Assembly: GCF_900103275.1 (NCBI RefSeq)
Contig: NZ_FNGP01000001.1
Span: 682,001-746,000 of the forward strand
DNA: 64,000 bases
DNA from: Tessaracoccus oleiagri
GTDB taxonomy: Bacteria; Actinomycetota; Actinomycetes; Propionibacteriales; Propionibacteriaceae
Reading direction: 5' to 3'
Shown here: positions 1-8,007 of the stretch, one piece after another
How positions within the stretch are numbered: the first letter of the stretch is position 1
Layout of the letters: each line of letters begins with the position of its first letter
Notes under the pieces: generated by a model
The model's database searches: none
What the model was told of the DNA's origin: nothing
What the model saw: the letters and a program-made list of their open reading frames with translations, nothing else
Position numbers and translations under genes: made by a program

Positions 1-108
1 CCACGCCCAGCCCTTGTGCTCGCGGACGCCCTGCCAGACCAGCCAGGCGCCGCCGATCTCAGCGAGCGCGGCGACGAGGAACAGCAGGATCGACTTGGCC
101 GGGATCAT
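1..108 (-). CDS. UPF0060 (YnfA-type) small membrane protein, partial
   Basis: This is the N-terminal part of a protein that runs off the left edge of the window. The visible start reads [20 protein letters not shown] and continues [17 protein letters not shown] first transmembrane helix with an Ala-Glu-Ile-Gly-Gly-type motif is characteristic of the UPF0060/YnfA family of small four-helix proteins related to SMR transporters. The function of the family is not firmly known; drug or cation export has been suggested. The ATG overlaps the stop of the upstream DUF2461 gene in an ATGA junction (105-108), so the two are probably translationally coupled. Only about 36 residues can be read. Confidence 0.75.
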   Translation of the reverse strand, partial: MIPAKSILLFLVAALAEIGGAWLVWQGVREHKGWAW

Positions 109-749
109 GCCCGCGAGCCTCCCACGTGGCGACGGAGCCAGTCCATCAGAGGCCGGTACGCCCGCCAGTCCTCGGCGACGTGGTCCCTCACCTCGGGCGT
201 GGGCAGCCACTCCGGCTCCCCGTACCGGCGGGCGGCGTCGAGGGTGCGGTGGCGGAGGAGGTCGAGGAACGGATGGTCGTCGGGCACCCCTCGCGGGCGC
301 GTCTTGAGGCGGTCGCCCTCGACGGCGAAGCCCGCCGAGCGGAGGCCGTCCACGATGCGCTGCAGCTCGGCACCGGCGTCCTCGTCGTCGAGCGCGGCGC
401 GGTAGCGGGCGACCTGGTCGCTCGTCGAGGCGTACCACCCGCCGGCGGTCATCAACCCGTCGGCGCTCACTTGCACGTACCAGCCCATCCGTGACGCAGT
501 CGTGACGACGAGGCCCTGGTGCGTCTTGTACGGCGACTTGTCGGGGGAGAACCGCACGTCGCGGTTGGGTCGGAACACCTTCGCGGGGCCGAACTCCTCC
601 TCCAGCGAGGCGGCCACCGCCTCCATCGGCGCGCGCACGAAGGTGTCGTAGCGGCCGCGGTTGGCGGCCCACCACTCGCGGGTGTTGTTGACCTCCAGGT
701 CCTCGTAGAAGTCCACGGCCTCCAGCGGGATCCCCTCGAACGCAGTCAT
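105..749 (-). CDS. DUF2461 (TIGR02453) family protein
   Basis: A 214-residue protein beginning [20 protein letters not shown]. It has the typical DUF2461 N-terminal pattern: F-x-G-[IL], then L..N-N-x-R-[ED]-W-[FW], and an [12 protein letters not shown] segment near residue 75. The molecular function of DUF2461 is unknown. The open frame extends upstream to 932, but family length and the leaderless-type promoter place the start at 749: a TAGAGT hexamer lies 7 bases before the ATG, and the longer version would overlap the start of the divergent gene at 831. The gene is followed by the UPF0060 gene through a 4-base overlap. Confidence 0.85.
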   Translation of the reverse strand: MTAFEGIPLEAVDFYEDLEVNNTREWWAANRGRYDTFVRAPMEAVAASLEEEFGPAKVFRPNRDVRFSPDKSPYKTHQGLVVTTASRMGWYVQVSADGLMTAGGWYASTSDQVARYRAALDDEDAGAELQRIVDGLRSAGFAVEGDRLKTRPRGVPDDHPFLDLLRHRTLDAARRYGEPEWLPTPEVRDHVAEDWRAYRPLMDWLRRHVGGSRA

Positions 750-756
750 GGGGCCG

Positions 757-762
757 ACTCTA
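757..762 (-). promoter_or_regulatory. -10 hexamer TAGAGT for the DUF2461 gene
   Basis: On the minus strand TAGAGT is followed by 7 bases and then the ATG at 749. No Shine-Dalgarno sequence fits in between, so the transcript probably starts at or next to the start codon. No clear -35 was identified. Confidence 0.5.
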
Positions 763-830
763 GAACGCGACGGCGCCCGCACTGTAGCTTGGTGCCGACC
801 GACGACGGCAGCCGTTCCCGGAGGAAACCA

Positions 831-2387
831 ATGGCTACGCAACCACAGCCCAAGCCGGGCATGTCGCCCGAGGACCTGATGCAGTGGTTCGCCGACAGCT
901 TCGGGGTCGACCTCCGCGACATGCCGCCGCAAGAGGCGGTCGGCATGTTGATGGACCTGGGCCGCCTGTCCCAGGTGATGCCCTGGGAGGAGCCCAGGGA
1001 ACCACTCGAGCTTGCCCCACCGCCCGCCCAGTCACTCCGCTACACCTTGAAGGTGACTCTGGACGGATCCAAGCCGCCGATCTGGCGTCGCATCACGGTG
1101 CCGTCCGAAGTGACGCTCGACCAGTTCCACCACGTGCTGCAGGCCGCGATGGGATGGACCAACAGCCACCTGCACCAGTTCACCCCCGGGCACGACCGCC
1201 TCGGCCAGCGCACCGAGAAGATAGTCACCCCCTTCGACGTGTCGGAGGGCGACGCGGGGCGCGAGGAATCGACGATCAGGCTCGACGCGCTCGTCACGAA
1301 GCCGGGCGACAAGCTGCACTACTGGTATGACTTCGGCGACAGCTGGCACCACACCGTCCTGCTCGAGAAGACTGAACCACGCGCCGCCGACGATGACCGC
1401 GCGGCTTGCCTGGCTGGTCGCCGCGCCTGCCCGCCGGAGGACATCGGCGGCATCCACTTCTACTCCACCATCTTCGACAGCGCCGAGGATCCCGACGCGC
1501 CCGAGTACGAGTGGGCCCGCGAGATCGTCGCGAACCTGCGGCTGACGCGGGAGGAAGCCGCGGCGTTCGACCTCGAGGCGCACGACTTGGCGGTTCGTCG
1601 GGCGATGGCGGGTGGCCGAGCCCTACGACGCATGATCGGCGACCCCGGGGCGTACCCCGTCGCGATCCGCGAGCTCTTCAGCGGCCTCGGCCACGAAGCG
1701 GCCGAATACGTCGCCGGTTACGTGGACGCTGCCCGAGTCGAAGACCCGGTCCGGGTCGAACCCGACGAGGCCCGCGAGGCCACGGCTGTGGTGCGGGCTT
1801 TCCTGGACCACGTGGGTGACGGGGGCCTGGAAATGACCGCGGCCGGCTACCTCAAGCCCGCGAGCGTGTCGGCCCTGATGGCGGAACTGGACCCCGACCG
1901 GGCTTGGATCGGCAGCGCGACCGTGGAGCGCCACACCGGGCCGTTGCTGAACGCCCGCGAGATCATCACCGGCATGGGGCTGCTCCGGAAGACCCGCGGC
2001 AGGCTGGTGCTGACCAAGGCCGGCGCCAGACTCCGCAAGGACCCGGTGGGGCTCTGGTGGCACATCGCCCGCCGCCTCCCCGTCGAGCGCCCGGACGAGG
2101 GACGCGATGCGGCGGTGTTCCTGCTCCTGCACCTCGCCGCCGGCCGCGATGAGGGCTCGATGGGCGACGAGCTCGAAATGTTCATGGCCGTCCGCGGCTG
2201 GCACTTGCCGGACGAGGGGTTGGCGCGTTGGGGCGATCCGTGGCGATCCTTCGCTCGCCGCACCGAGGAGGTGCTGCGGTGGGCCGCTTCGGGGCGGGTC
2301 TACGACTTCCCTGTCGCACCCTTGGGCTCGCCGGCGTCCAGGCAGTTGGCGAGGGGTGCGCTCGCCGTGACGCGGGACGGCGACTAG
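831..2387 (+). CDS. Plasmid pRiA4b ORF-3-like family protein
   Basis: A 518-residue protein with a GGAGG ribosome site six bases before the ATG at 831. Residues ~67-235 carry the pRiA4b ORF-3-like domain: a YTLKVTLDGSKPPIWRRI strand, HHVLQAAMGWTNSHLHQF, and later HYWYDFGDSWHHTV followed by Cys-rich CLAGRRACPPEDIGG. This last segment is the hallmark of the family, found on plasmids and in chromosomes near mobile DNA. The remaining ~270 residues form a mostly helical C-terminal region that looks like a winged-helix-type SEC-C/DUF1186-like extension, but I cannot name it. Function is unknown. It is divergent from the DUF2461 gene. Confidence 0.8.
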   Translation: MATQPQPKPGMSPEDLMQWFADSFGVDLRDMPPQEAVGMLMDLGRLSQVMPWEEPREPLELAPPPAQSLRYTLKVTLDGSKPPIWRRITVPSEVTLDQFHHVLQAAMGWTNSHLHQFTPGHDRLGQRTEKIVTPFDVSEGDAGREESTIRLDALVTKPGDKLHYWYDFGDSWHHTVLLEKTEPRAADDDRAACLAGRRACPPEDIGGIHFYSTIFDSAEDPDAPEYEWAREIVANLRLTREEAAAFDLEAHDLAVRRAMAGGRALRRMIGDPGAYPVAIRELFSGLGHEAAEYVAGYVDAARVEDPVRVEPDEAREATAVVRAFLDHVGDGGLEMTAAGYLKPASVSALMAELDPDRAWIGSATVERHTGPLLNAREIITGMGLLRKTRGRLVLTKAGARLRKDPVGLWWHIARRLPVERPDEGRDAAVFLLLHLAAGRDEGSMGDELEMFMAVRGWHLPDEGLARWGDPWRSFARRTEEVLRWAASGRVYDFPVAPLGSPASRQLARGALAVTRDGD

Positions 2388-2430
2388 GGCGCATCTGGGG
2401 ATTCCGGTTGAATTGGCCGGGCATTCGGCG

Positions 2431-2988
2431 CTAGCCGCGCCGCACCTCGTACACCAAGCGCGCGAACTGGCCATGGGCCTGCGCGGACATTAGCCGCAGC
2501 CAGTCGGACTCGACGCGGCGGGGCAGGAGCGGCGCCCCGCCGGTGAGCGCGACCGGCGCCACGGAGATGGCGAGCTCGTCGAGCAGCCCCGTATCGAGGA
2601 ACTGGCCGGCGAGGTCGCCGCCGCCCACGACCCAGATGTTGCCGTCGCCCGCGGCCGCGCGGATGGCGTCGATGTGGTCGGTGACCGGGCCGGCGACGAT
2701 GCGCACGTCGGCGCCGTCGGGGATCGGGAGGTTGCGGGTGGTGAAGAGGAATGTCGGTCGCGAGCCGTGGAAGCCCTGCCATTTCTCGGGGTGGGCGAGG
2801 ATGTCCTCGTGCTCGAGGATCCACTCGTAGGTGGTGGAGCCCTCCACCATGACGGTCACGTCCTCGGGGAACAGGCCCTCGTCGGGCTGCTCCCCGCCCT
2901 CGACGGCGAACAGCCAGTCGAGCGAGTTGTGCTCGTCGGCGATGAACCCGTTGATGCTCGTGGCGGTGTCGAAGATGATCTTGCCCAT
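2431..2988 (-). CDS. Dihydrofolate reductase / RibD C-terminal family protein
   Basis: A 185-residue protein with the RibD C-terminal (DHFR-like) fold. It starts with MGKIIFDTATSINGFIAD, has an internal GS-T-Y-E-W segment around residue 51, and IWVVGGGDLAGQFLD near residue 119, the usual nucleotide-binding Gly-rich motif. Such small YyaP/YwjB-like reductases are NADPH-dependent enzymes of uncertain substrate. A TAGCGT hexamer lies exactly six bases before the ATG, indicating a leaderless transcript. It is divergent from the arsR-type gene, and the shared 80-base gap holds a perfect palindrome, so the ArsR protein may control both directions. Confidence 0.85.
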   Translation of the reverse strand: MGKIIFDTATSINGFIADEHNSLDWLFAVEGGEQPDEGLFPEDVTVMVEGSTTYEWILEHEDILAHPEKWQGFHGSRPTFLFTTRNLPIPDGADVRIVAGPVTDHIDAIRAAAGDGNIWVVGGGDLAGQFLDTGLLDELAISVAPVALTGGAPLLPRRVESDWLRLMSAQAHGQFARLVYEVRRG

Positions 2989-2994
2989 GGGGCG

Positions 2995-3000
2995 ACGCTA
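2995..3000 (-). promoter_or_regulatory. -10 hexamer TAGCGT for the RibD-like gene
   Basis: Minus-strand TAGCGT, six bases, then ATG at 2988; no ribosome binding site fits, so the mRNA is probably leaderless. Confidence 0.5.
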
Positions 3001-3027
3001 CGCCGCATTAGGTGGCTCGGCTGAAAG

Positions 3028-3043
3028 ATAAGTCTTGACTTAT
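3028..3043. promoter_or_regulatory. Perfect palindrome, candidate ArsR-family operator
   Basis: ATAAGTC-TT-GACTTAT: two perfect 7-base arms around TT. It covers a TTGACT -35 box (3035-3040) that is 17 bases upstream of an AAGACT -10 box (3058-3063), which is six bases before the ATG at 3070. It is the only AT-rich symmetric sequence between the divergent genes. An ArsR dimer bound here would block the rightward promoter and sit just upstream of the leftward one. Confidence 0.65.
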
Positions 3044-3069
3044 ATGGCGGTGCGGGGAAGACTGGCCCC

Positions 3070-3438
3070 ATGCACGCGCTCGACGTCCTCGCCGATCCTG
3101 TGCGGCGGAGGATCCTGGAGCTCCTCGCCGACGGGGAACTGACCGCGGGCGAGATCGGGGCGACGGTGATGGCCGAGTTCGGCATCAGCCAGCCGGCGGT
3201 GTCGCAGCACCTACGGGTGCTGCGGGAGCAGGGCTTCGCCACGGTGAGGGCGGAGGGCAATCGTCGGTTCTACGCCGTCGACGGCACCGGCCCGGCGCAG
3301 GCGCACGAGTGGCTCACGCCCTTCGAGCGGTTCTGGTTGCCGAAGCTCGACGCGCTGGGCACCGAGCTGGCGCGCGGTCGTCGCCAGCGGCGCCTCGACG
3401 GTGGGGGCGTGCACCCCGAGTCGGAACAGAAGGAGTGA
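3070..3438 (+). CDS. ArsR-family winged-helix transcriptional regulator
   Basis: A 122-residue regulator. LADPVRRRILELLADGELTAGE opens the winged helix, the recognition helix is ISQPAVSQHLRVLREQG (residues ~41-57), and the wing is VRAEGNRRFYAV. There is no metal-site CxC motif, so it belongs to the non-metal ArsR group that is usually paired with SRPBCC/AHSA1 proteins, as here. The gene probably makes a leaderless mRNA (see the promoter at 3035-3063). Three bases separate it from the following SRPBCC gene, so they form one operon. It is probably autoregulated through the palindrome at 3028-3043. Confidence 0.9.
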   Translation: MHALDVLADPVRRRILELLADGELTAGEIGATVMAEFGISQPAVSQHLRVLREQGFATVRAEGNRRFYAVDGTGPAQAHEWLTPFERFWLPKLDALGTELARGRRQRRLDGGGVHPESEQKE

Positions 3439-3441
3439 ATC

Positions 3442-4095
3442 ATGGTCGACGTCATCAGCCAGTTGGGCGCGGTCAGCCGTCGCGTCAGCACCGAGCAGCG
3501 CGACGGCGAGGAGTCGCACGTCCAGAGCCTCGAGCAGACGTATCCGTCGCCGATCGACGACGTCTGGGACGCCGTGACGAACCCGGAGCGCATCGTGCGC
3601 TGGTTCCTGCCCGTGAGCGGCGACCTGCGGCTCGGTGGCCGCTACCAACTCGAGGGCAACGCCGGCGGCGAGGTGCTCGAGTGCGAGCCCCCGGCCGATG
3701 GCCGGGCCGGGTACCGGATCACGTGGGAGTTCGGGGGCGGCAAGTCGTGGGTGACCGTCCGGCTCGAGGGACAGGGGGAGTCGACGCGGTTCGTGCTTGA
3801 ACACGTTGCCCGGGTGGCCGACATCCCCGCGGAGATGTGGCAGACGTACGGTCCGGGCGCCACGGGCGTCGGCTGGGACGGAGGCCTGCTCGGCCTCGGG
3901 CTGCACCTCGGCGCGACGGAGGGCTCCCTCTCGCCGGCTGAGGCCGCCGCCTGGGCGGGTACCGAAGAGGGGCGGCGGTTCTACTCGGGCGCCGCCGAGG
4001 CCTGGGGCCGGGCGCACGTCGAGGCGGGGGCCGATCCGGACGTCGTCGCCGACAACGTCAAGGCCACGACCAGCTTCTACACCGGGGTCGCCTGA
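3442..4095 (+). CDS. SRPBCC / AHSA1-like domain protein
   Basis: A 217-residue protein with a GGAG ribosome site just upstream. After a variable N-terminus, residues ~30-130 form the AHSA1-type START/Bet v 1 fold: EQTYPSPIDDVWDAVTNPER, WFLPVSGDLRLGGRYQLEGN and ITWEFGGGKSWVTVRLEG. The C-terminal ~80 residues include WDGGLLGLGLHL and ARG-rich helices seen in many actinobacterial members. These proteins bind hydrophobic ligands; the ligand is unknown. Its place behind an ArsR gene and opposite a RibD-like reductase is a common actinobacterial arrangement, often thought to respond to small organic molecules, but that is inference. Confidence 0.85.
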   Translation: MVDVISQLGAVSRRVSTEQRDGEESHVQSLEQTYPSPIDDVWDAVTNPERIVRWFLPVSGDLRLGGRYQLEGNAGGEVLECEPPADGRAGYRITWEFGGGKSWVTVRLEGQGESTRFVLEHVARVADIPAEMWQTYGPGATGVGWDGGLLGLGLHLGATEGSLSPAEAAAWAGTEEGRRFYSGAAEAWGRAHVEAGADPDVVADNVKATTSFYTGVA

Positions 4096-4120
4096 CACCC
4101 TGCCCGGGGGAGGATGGGGC

Positions 4121-5578
4121 ATGCGCACCAGTCGTCGCCCCAACCTCCTGTTCGTGATGTCCGACGACCACGCCGCCCACGCGATCAGTGCGTACGGCAG
4201 CCGGGTCAACTCGACGCCGAACATCGACCGCATCGCCGACGAGGGCGCCCGGCTCGACCGGGTGTTCTGCACCAACTCCATCTGCACCCCGTCGCGGGCG
4301 ACGATCCTCACCGGCACCTACAGCCACGTCAACGGGGCGTGCTCCATCTACTCGGAGCTCGACTACCGGGTGCCGGCGTATTCGCAGGTGCTGCAGTCCG
4401 AGGGATACCAGACCGCGCTCTTCGGCAAGTGGCACCTGGGCCGCTCCGCGCAGGCTCAGCCGAGGGGGTTTGACGAGTGGCGCATCTTCCCCGACCAGGG
4501 CGACTACGTCGATCCTTTCATGTACGGGCCCGACGGCGAGGGCGTCATCGACGGCTACGCGACCGACATCATCACCGACCTCAGCCTCGACTGGCTCGCG
4601 CGCCGCGACGAGGAACGTCCCTTCTGCCTGATGGTGCACCACAAGGCGCCCCACCGGCCGTGGGTGCCGCACGAGCGCCACCGCGACCTCTACCCGCTGG
4701 GCTCGATCCCCGAGCCCGAGACGATGTGGGACGACCACGCCACCCGGGCCGAGGTGGTGCGCGACGTCGCCATGACGATCGCGGACGACCTCACCGACGA
4801 AGACGTGAAGGCCCCGCTGCCGCCGGAGCTCGATGGCCCCGACGCGGTCCGCGAGCGCGCGTCGTGGAAGTACCAGCGCTACATGCGCGACTACCTCCAG
4901 ACCGTGCAGGCCGTCGACGACGGTGTGGGCAGGCTGCTCGACTGGCTCGACCGCGAGGGGCTGACCGAGGACACGATCGTCGTCTACACCTCAGACCAGG
5001 GGTTCTTCCTCGGCGACCACGGCTGGTTCGACAAGCGGCTCATGTTCGAGGAGTCGCTGGGCATGCCGCTGGTGATCCGCTGGCCGGCGGAGATCCCGCC
5101 GGGCTCACGGTGCGAGGCGATCATCACCAACGTCGACTTCGCCGCCACCTTCCTGGACATGTGCGGCGTCGACCCGGTCACTTCCCTCCCGCAGCAACAG
5201 GGCCGCAGCTTCCGAGCGCTGCTGCGGGGCGAGGAGGTGCCGGACTGGCCGTCGTCGATGTATTACCGCTACTGGGAGCACGACGACCCGGCCCACCATG
5301 CACCCGCCCACTACGGGGTGCGCACCGAGCGCTACAAGTACATCGTCTACTACAACGACGGCCTCGGGACACCAGGTTCGTCGGACCGCGTGATGCCAGT
5401 CGAGTACGAGTTGTACGACCTGGCGGAGGATCCCGCCGAGCTGGTCAACGTCGTCGACGAGCCGGCCTATCGCGCGGTGCGACGAGACCTCGAGGCCGAA
5501 CTTGAGCGGCTGCAGCGCCACTACGGCGACCAGCCGTATCAGGGCCCCGACACCCCGCGGCTGGACTGGAGCGTTTGA
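4121..5578 (+). CDS. Sulfatase (type I, formylglycine-dependent)
   Basis: A 485-residue sulfatase with a strong GGGGGAGG ribosome site. Metal ligands appear in NLLFVMSDDHAAHA (Asp15, Asp16). The modification motif is C55-T-P-S-R59, where the Cys is oxidised to formylglycine. GKWHLG follows at ~residue 107, and a second metal site lies in YTSDQGFFLGDHGWFDK near residue 290. The C-terminal region has the RTERYKYIVYY pattern of family S1 enzymes. It would hydrolyse sulfate esters (aryl or carbohydrate). There is no signal peptide, so it appears cytoplasmic. A formylglycine-generating enzyme or radical-SAM maturase is not encoded nearby and must lie elsewhere. The substrate cannot be read from the sequence. 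Confidence 0.92.
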   Translation: MRTSRRPNLLFVMSDDHAAHAISAYGSRVNSTPNIDRIADEGARLDRVFCTNSICTPSRATILTGTYSHVNGACSIYSELDYRVPAYSQVLQSEGYQTALFGKWHLGRSAQAQPRGFDEWRIFPDQGDYVDPFMYGPDGEGVIDGYATDIITDLSLDWLARRDEERPFCLMVHHKAPHRPWVPHERHRDLYPLGSIPEPETMWDDHATRAEVVRDVAMTIADDLTDEDVKAPLPPELDGPDAVRERASWKYQRYMRDYLQTVQAVDDGVGRLLDWLDREGLTEDTIVVYTSDQGFFLGDHGWFDKRLMFEESLGMPLVIRWPAEIPPGSRCEAIITNVDFAATFLDMCGVDPVTSLPQQQGRSFRALLRGEEVPDWPSSMYYRYWEHDDPAHHAPAHYGVRTERYKYIVYYNDGLGTPGSSDRVMPVEYELYDLAEDPAELVNVVDEPAYRAVRRDLEAELERLQRHYGDQPYQGPDTPRLDWSV

Positions 5579-5684
5579 GTGGATCGGGACGCCCGTGCGC
5601 TGGATCGGTGATCCGGGGCCGGGGTTATGCTCCGGAAACAGCCGGTCGGCGGAAGCGCCAGCCGCTCGACGGAAGGCATGACCC

Positions 5685-6212
5685 ATGACTCCCCGCATCG
5701 TTGTCTCACTCTTCGCCGTCGCGACTCTCTTCGGCGTCAGCGCATGTTCGGAAACGCCGAGCGACACCTCCGCGCCAACCACTCCCACGGAGTCGGCGGC
5801 CGCGGATCCGACGGCTTCCGAGACCACCGAGTCGGCCGAGCCGACGGAGGACGACTCCTCGAGCCCGGCCACGGGGGAGCAGTCGGTCGCCGAGGCCTGC
5901 ACGGCCATCGCCGAGCCGATGACCCAGGCGAGCGAGGAACTGCAGGACATCGCCGCGTCGACGACCGACCCGGAGGCCGCCGTCGAAGCGTGGTCCACCG
6001 TGGTCGAGGCCTATGAGTCCGCCGCCGACAATGTCTCCAACGCCGAGGTCGAGGCCGCGGTCGACACCGCCTCCGAGGATCTCGCCGAGCTCCGTGACGC
6101 CCTGCAGAAGGCCTACGTGGAGAAGGACGCGGACGCCATGGGCCTCTACACCGACGCGGTGGCGGCGTTCCAGGAGTCCCAGACCGAGCTGATGGATCTC
6201 TGCGCCGGCTGA
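5685..6212 (+). CDS. Secreted lipoprotein, helical, function unknown
   Basis: A 175-residue predicted lipoprotein. A short signal peptide ends in the lipobox FGVSAC (Cys21). It is followed by ~45 residues of Thr/Ser/Glu/Pro-rich linker and then a conserved-looking ~110-residue helical domain with two cysteines (QSVAEACTAI and the C-terminal MDLC). The composition is strongly acidic. A GGAAGG ribosome site 8 bases upstream selects the ATG at 5685 over the out-of-frame ATG at 5678. I do not recognise the family. A TATGCT hexamer near 5627 could be the -10 element. Confidence 0.8.
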   Translation: MTPRIVVSLFAVATLFGVSACSETPSDTSAPTTPTESAAADPTASETTESAEPTEDDSSSPATGEQSVAEACTAIAEPMTQASEELQDIAASTTDPEAAVEAWSTVVEAYESAADNVSNAEVEAAVDTASEDLAELRDALQKAYVEKDADAMGLYTDAVAAFQESQTELMDLCAG

Positions 6213-6239
6213 GTCAACCTTTTCCTCTCTACGACCCCT

Positions 6240-6302
6240 GATTCACCGCGCCCCCTTTGTCGTTGCTAGCATCAGCGCTAACAACGCAAAGGGGCGTGAA
6301 TC
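6240..6302. promoter_or_regulatory. Long inverted repeat sequestering the Shine-Dalgarno of the Ltp gene
   Basis: GATTCAC (6240-6246) pairs with GTGAATC (6296-6302), and the adjacent GCGCCCCCTTTG segment pairs with CAAAGGGGCG, with one bulge. The right arm contains the AAAGGGG ribosome site of the gene starting at 6303. Folding of the leader would therefore hide the ribosome site directly before the ATG. The loop contains the palindrome GCTAGC and AGCGCT. Confidence 0.5.
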
Positions 6303-7673
6303 ATGACCAAATGGGGTCTCAGTTTTTTGACGGCTTTTCTGCTGCTGGTGGGTGCGCTGTTCTCCTCGCCGGCGGCGCTCGCAGATGACACCGTCGTCGC
6401 CGTGACCGCGGCGACGGCGGGCACCAAGGACGTCGGGGCGGCCACCAACGTGTGGGGCACCGTGAGCGGCGCTCCCGACAGTCGGGTGACCGTGCAGGCG
6501 CTCGTGAACGGCAACTGGTCCACGTCGCAGATCGGCAAGGCGGACGCGACGGGCTTCTACGCCCTGCCGCTCACGTACGGCAGCCACGTGCCCGGCACGT
6601 ACTCGTACCGGGTGGTCGCCGAGACGTGGGCCGGGTACGTGGTGAGCCCGACGGTGACCCTCACCCGTGTGCAGAACGTCAAGGTCTCCGCGTCGACGGC
6701 GGGCAGCAAGCCGGTCGGCGCGGCGACCAACGTCTGGGGCACCGTCACGGGCGCCCCGAACCGGCCGGTGACCGTGCAGGCGCTCGTGAACGGCAACTGG
6801 TCCAACTCCCGCATCGGCACGACGAACGCCTCCGGCTTCTACGCGCTGCCGCTGACCTACGGCATGAACACCCCGGGGAAGTACTCCTTCCGCGTCGTGG
6901 TGACGACGACCGCCGGCTACGTCGTGAGCCCGACGGTGACCCTCACCCGGACGCAGAGCGTCACGGTCACCGCGTCGACGGCCGGCTCCAAGGAGGTCGG
7001 CCTCTCGACGAACATCTGGGGCACGGCGACCGGCGCCCCCAACCGCACGGTGACCGTCCAGGCGTGGGTGAACGGCCAGTGGTCCAACTCCCGCATCGGC
7101 ATGACGAGCTCCACCGGTTTCTACGCGCTGCCGCTCACCTACGGGATGTACACCCCCGGCACGTACTCGTTCCGCGCGGTGGTCAGCACCGGCACCGGCT
7201 ACGCCGTGAGCCCGACCGTCACGCTGACCAGGACCCAGAAGTCGGTGTCGCAGGCGCAGGCCATGCGCGCCGCCCAGGAGTACCTGGACTTCATGCCGTT
7301 CTCGCGCGCGGGTCTGATCGACCAGCTCGAGTACGAGGGCTTCACGACGGCGGACGCCACCTACGCGGTGGACCACATCGGGGCCGACTGGAACGCCCAA
7401 GCGCTGCGGGAGGCGAAGAGCTACCTGGAGATCTTCTACTTCTCCGAGGCGGGCTTGATCGACCAGCTCCTGTACGACGGGTACACCGAGGCCCAGGCCA
7501 CGTACGGGGTCCGCAACTCCGGCGCCAACTGGTGGGAGGAGGCGGCCGGCCAGGCCGCGAGCTACCTTGAGTACGACAGCTTCACCCGGGCCGAGATGAT
7601 CGACCAGCTTCTCTACGACGGTTTCACCGCCGACCAAGCGGCGTATGGCGCCACTTCGGTCGGTCTCACGTAG
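6303..7673 (+). CDS. Secreted repeat protein with three C-terminal Ltp modules
   Basis: A 456-residue exported protein. It has a signal peptide with an ALA cleavage site at ~27. Three 94-residue Ig-like repeats follow (residues 31-124, 125-218 and 219-312), each containing TNVWGT/TNIWGT, FYALPLTYG and YVVSPTVTLTR. The last ~140 residues hold three copies of the ~45-residue Ltp module (pfam07553), with cores FSRAGLIDQLEYEGF, FSEAGLIDQLLYDGY and FTRAEMIDQLLYDGF. Ltp modules are known from host surface lipoproteins and from a Streptococcus temperate-phage protein that blocks DNA injection by other phages. Here there is no lipobox. The gene lies next to the defence island, but its GC content matches the chromosome. 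Its role could be surface structural or phage exclusion. Confidence 0.85.
   Translation: MTKWGLSFLTAFLLLVGALFSSPAALADDTVVAVTAATAGTKDVGAATNVWGTVSGAPDSRVTVQALVNGNWSTSQIGKADATGFYALPLTYGSHVPGTYSYRVVAETWAGYVVSPTVTLTRVQNVKVSASTAGSKPVGAATNVWGTVTGAPNRPVTVQALVNGNWSNSRIGTTNASGFYALPLTYGMNTPGKYSFRVVVTTTAGYVVSPTVTLTRTQSVTVTASTAGSKEVGLSTNIWGTATGAPNRTVTVQAWVNGQWSNSRIGMTSSTGFYALPLTYGMYTPGTYSFRAVVSTGTGYAVSPTVTLTRTQKSVSQAQAMRAAQEYLDFMPFSRAGLIDQLEYEGFTTADATYAVDHIGADWNAQALREAKSYLEIFYFSEAGLIDQLLYDGYTEAQATYGVRNSGANWWEEAAGQAASYLEYDSFTRAEMIDQLLYDGFTADQAAYGATSVGLT
6393..7238 (+). repeat. Three tandem 282-bp coding repeats
   Basis: Units at 6393-6674, 6675-6956 and 6957-7238, each 94 codons. Nucleotide identity is visibly high, for example the GGCGCCCCGAACCG and TTCTACGCGCTGCCGCT blocks of units 2 and 3. 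Such arrays can expand or contract by recombination. Confidence 0.85.
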
Positions 7674-7698
7674 GCCTTAGTAAACAACTCAATGGACT

Positions 7699-7729
7699 CG
7701 GGGACCATTCACGACGTGGGTGGTCCCCG
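7699..7729 (+). terminator. Hairpin after the Ltp gene
   Basis: CGGGGACCA, a 13-base loop, then TGGTCCCCG: a perfect 9-bp stem 26 bases after the stop codon. There is no U tract, as is usual in high-GC actinobacteria. Confidence 0.6.
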
Positions 7730-8007
7730 ACGCCGTCCGCGGTAACACCCGCCGGACCGGCTACGAGCCACGAGATCGCATCGATGCTCGCTGCCCCGCA
7801 GAGTTGGTTCACGCCACTTGAAGACCCACTGGCGATGGTCCAACACGAACCCACCACCCGCTATTCCTGAGCGGTTACGCCAAGCTTGGCCAGTGGGGTC
7901 GCAGGACGTCGCCGTCATAATAAATCACTTGGCCATGGACCGCGCACGCGATGGATCTCCGGTGAGTGCCGCTCTCGGGCGAGGCGTACGGGTTGCTACT
8001 CCCTTGG
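7730..8007. other. Intergenic junction between chromosome and island
   Basis: About 280 bases without a convincing gene. Short frames on both strands have no recognisable features. A minus-strand frame around 7709-7918 contains a VLDHRQWVFKWRE-like stretch that could be a transposase remnant, but the match is too short to call. No tRNA, integrase or clear direct repeat was seen here. Composition shifts from high to lower GC across the region. Confidence 0.5.

Noticed and set aside
750-932. N-terminal extension of the DUF2461 protein
   Set aside because: Not family-like, overlaps the start of the divergent gene, and a leaderless promoter lies at the shorter start.
7709-7918. Transposase remnant on the minus strand
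   Set aside because: Only a short VLDHRQWVFKWRE-like resemblance; no inverted repeats or longer match.
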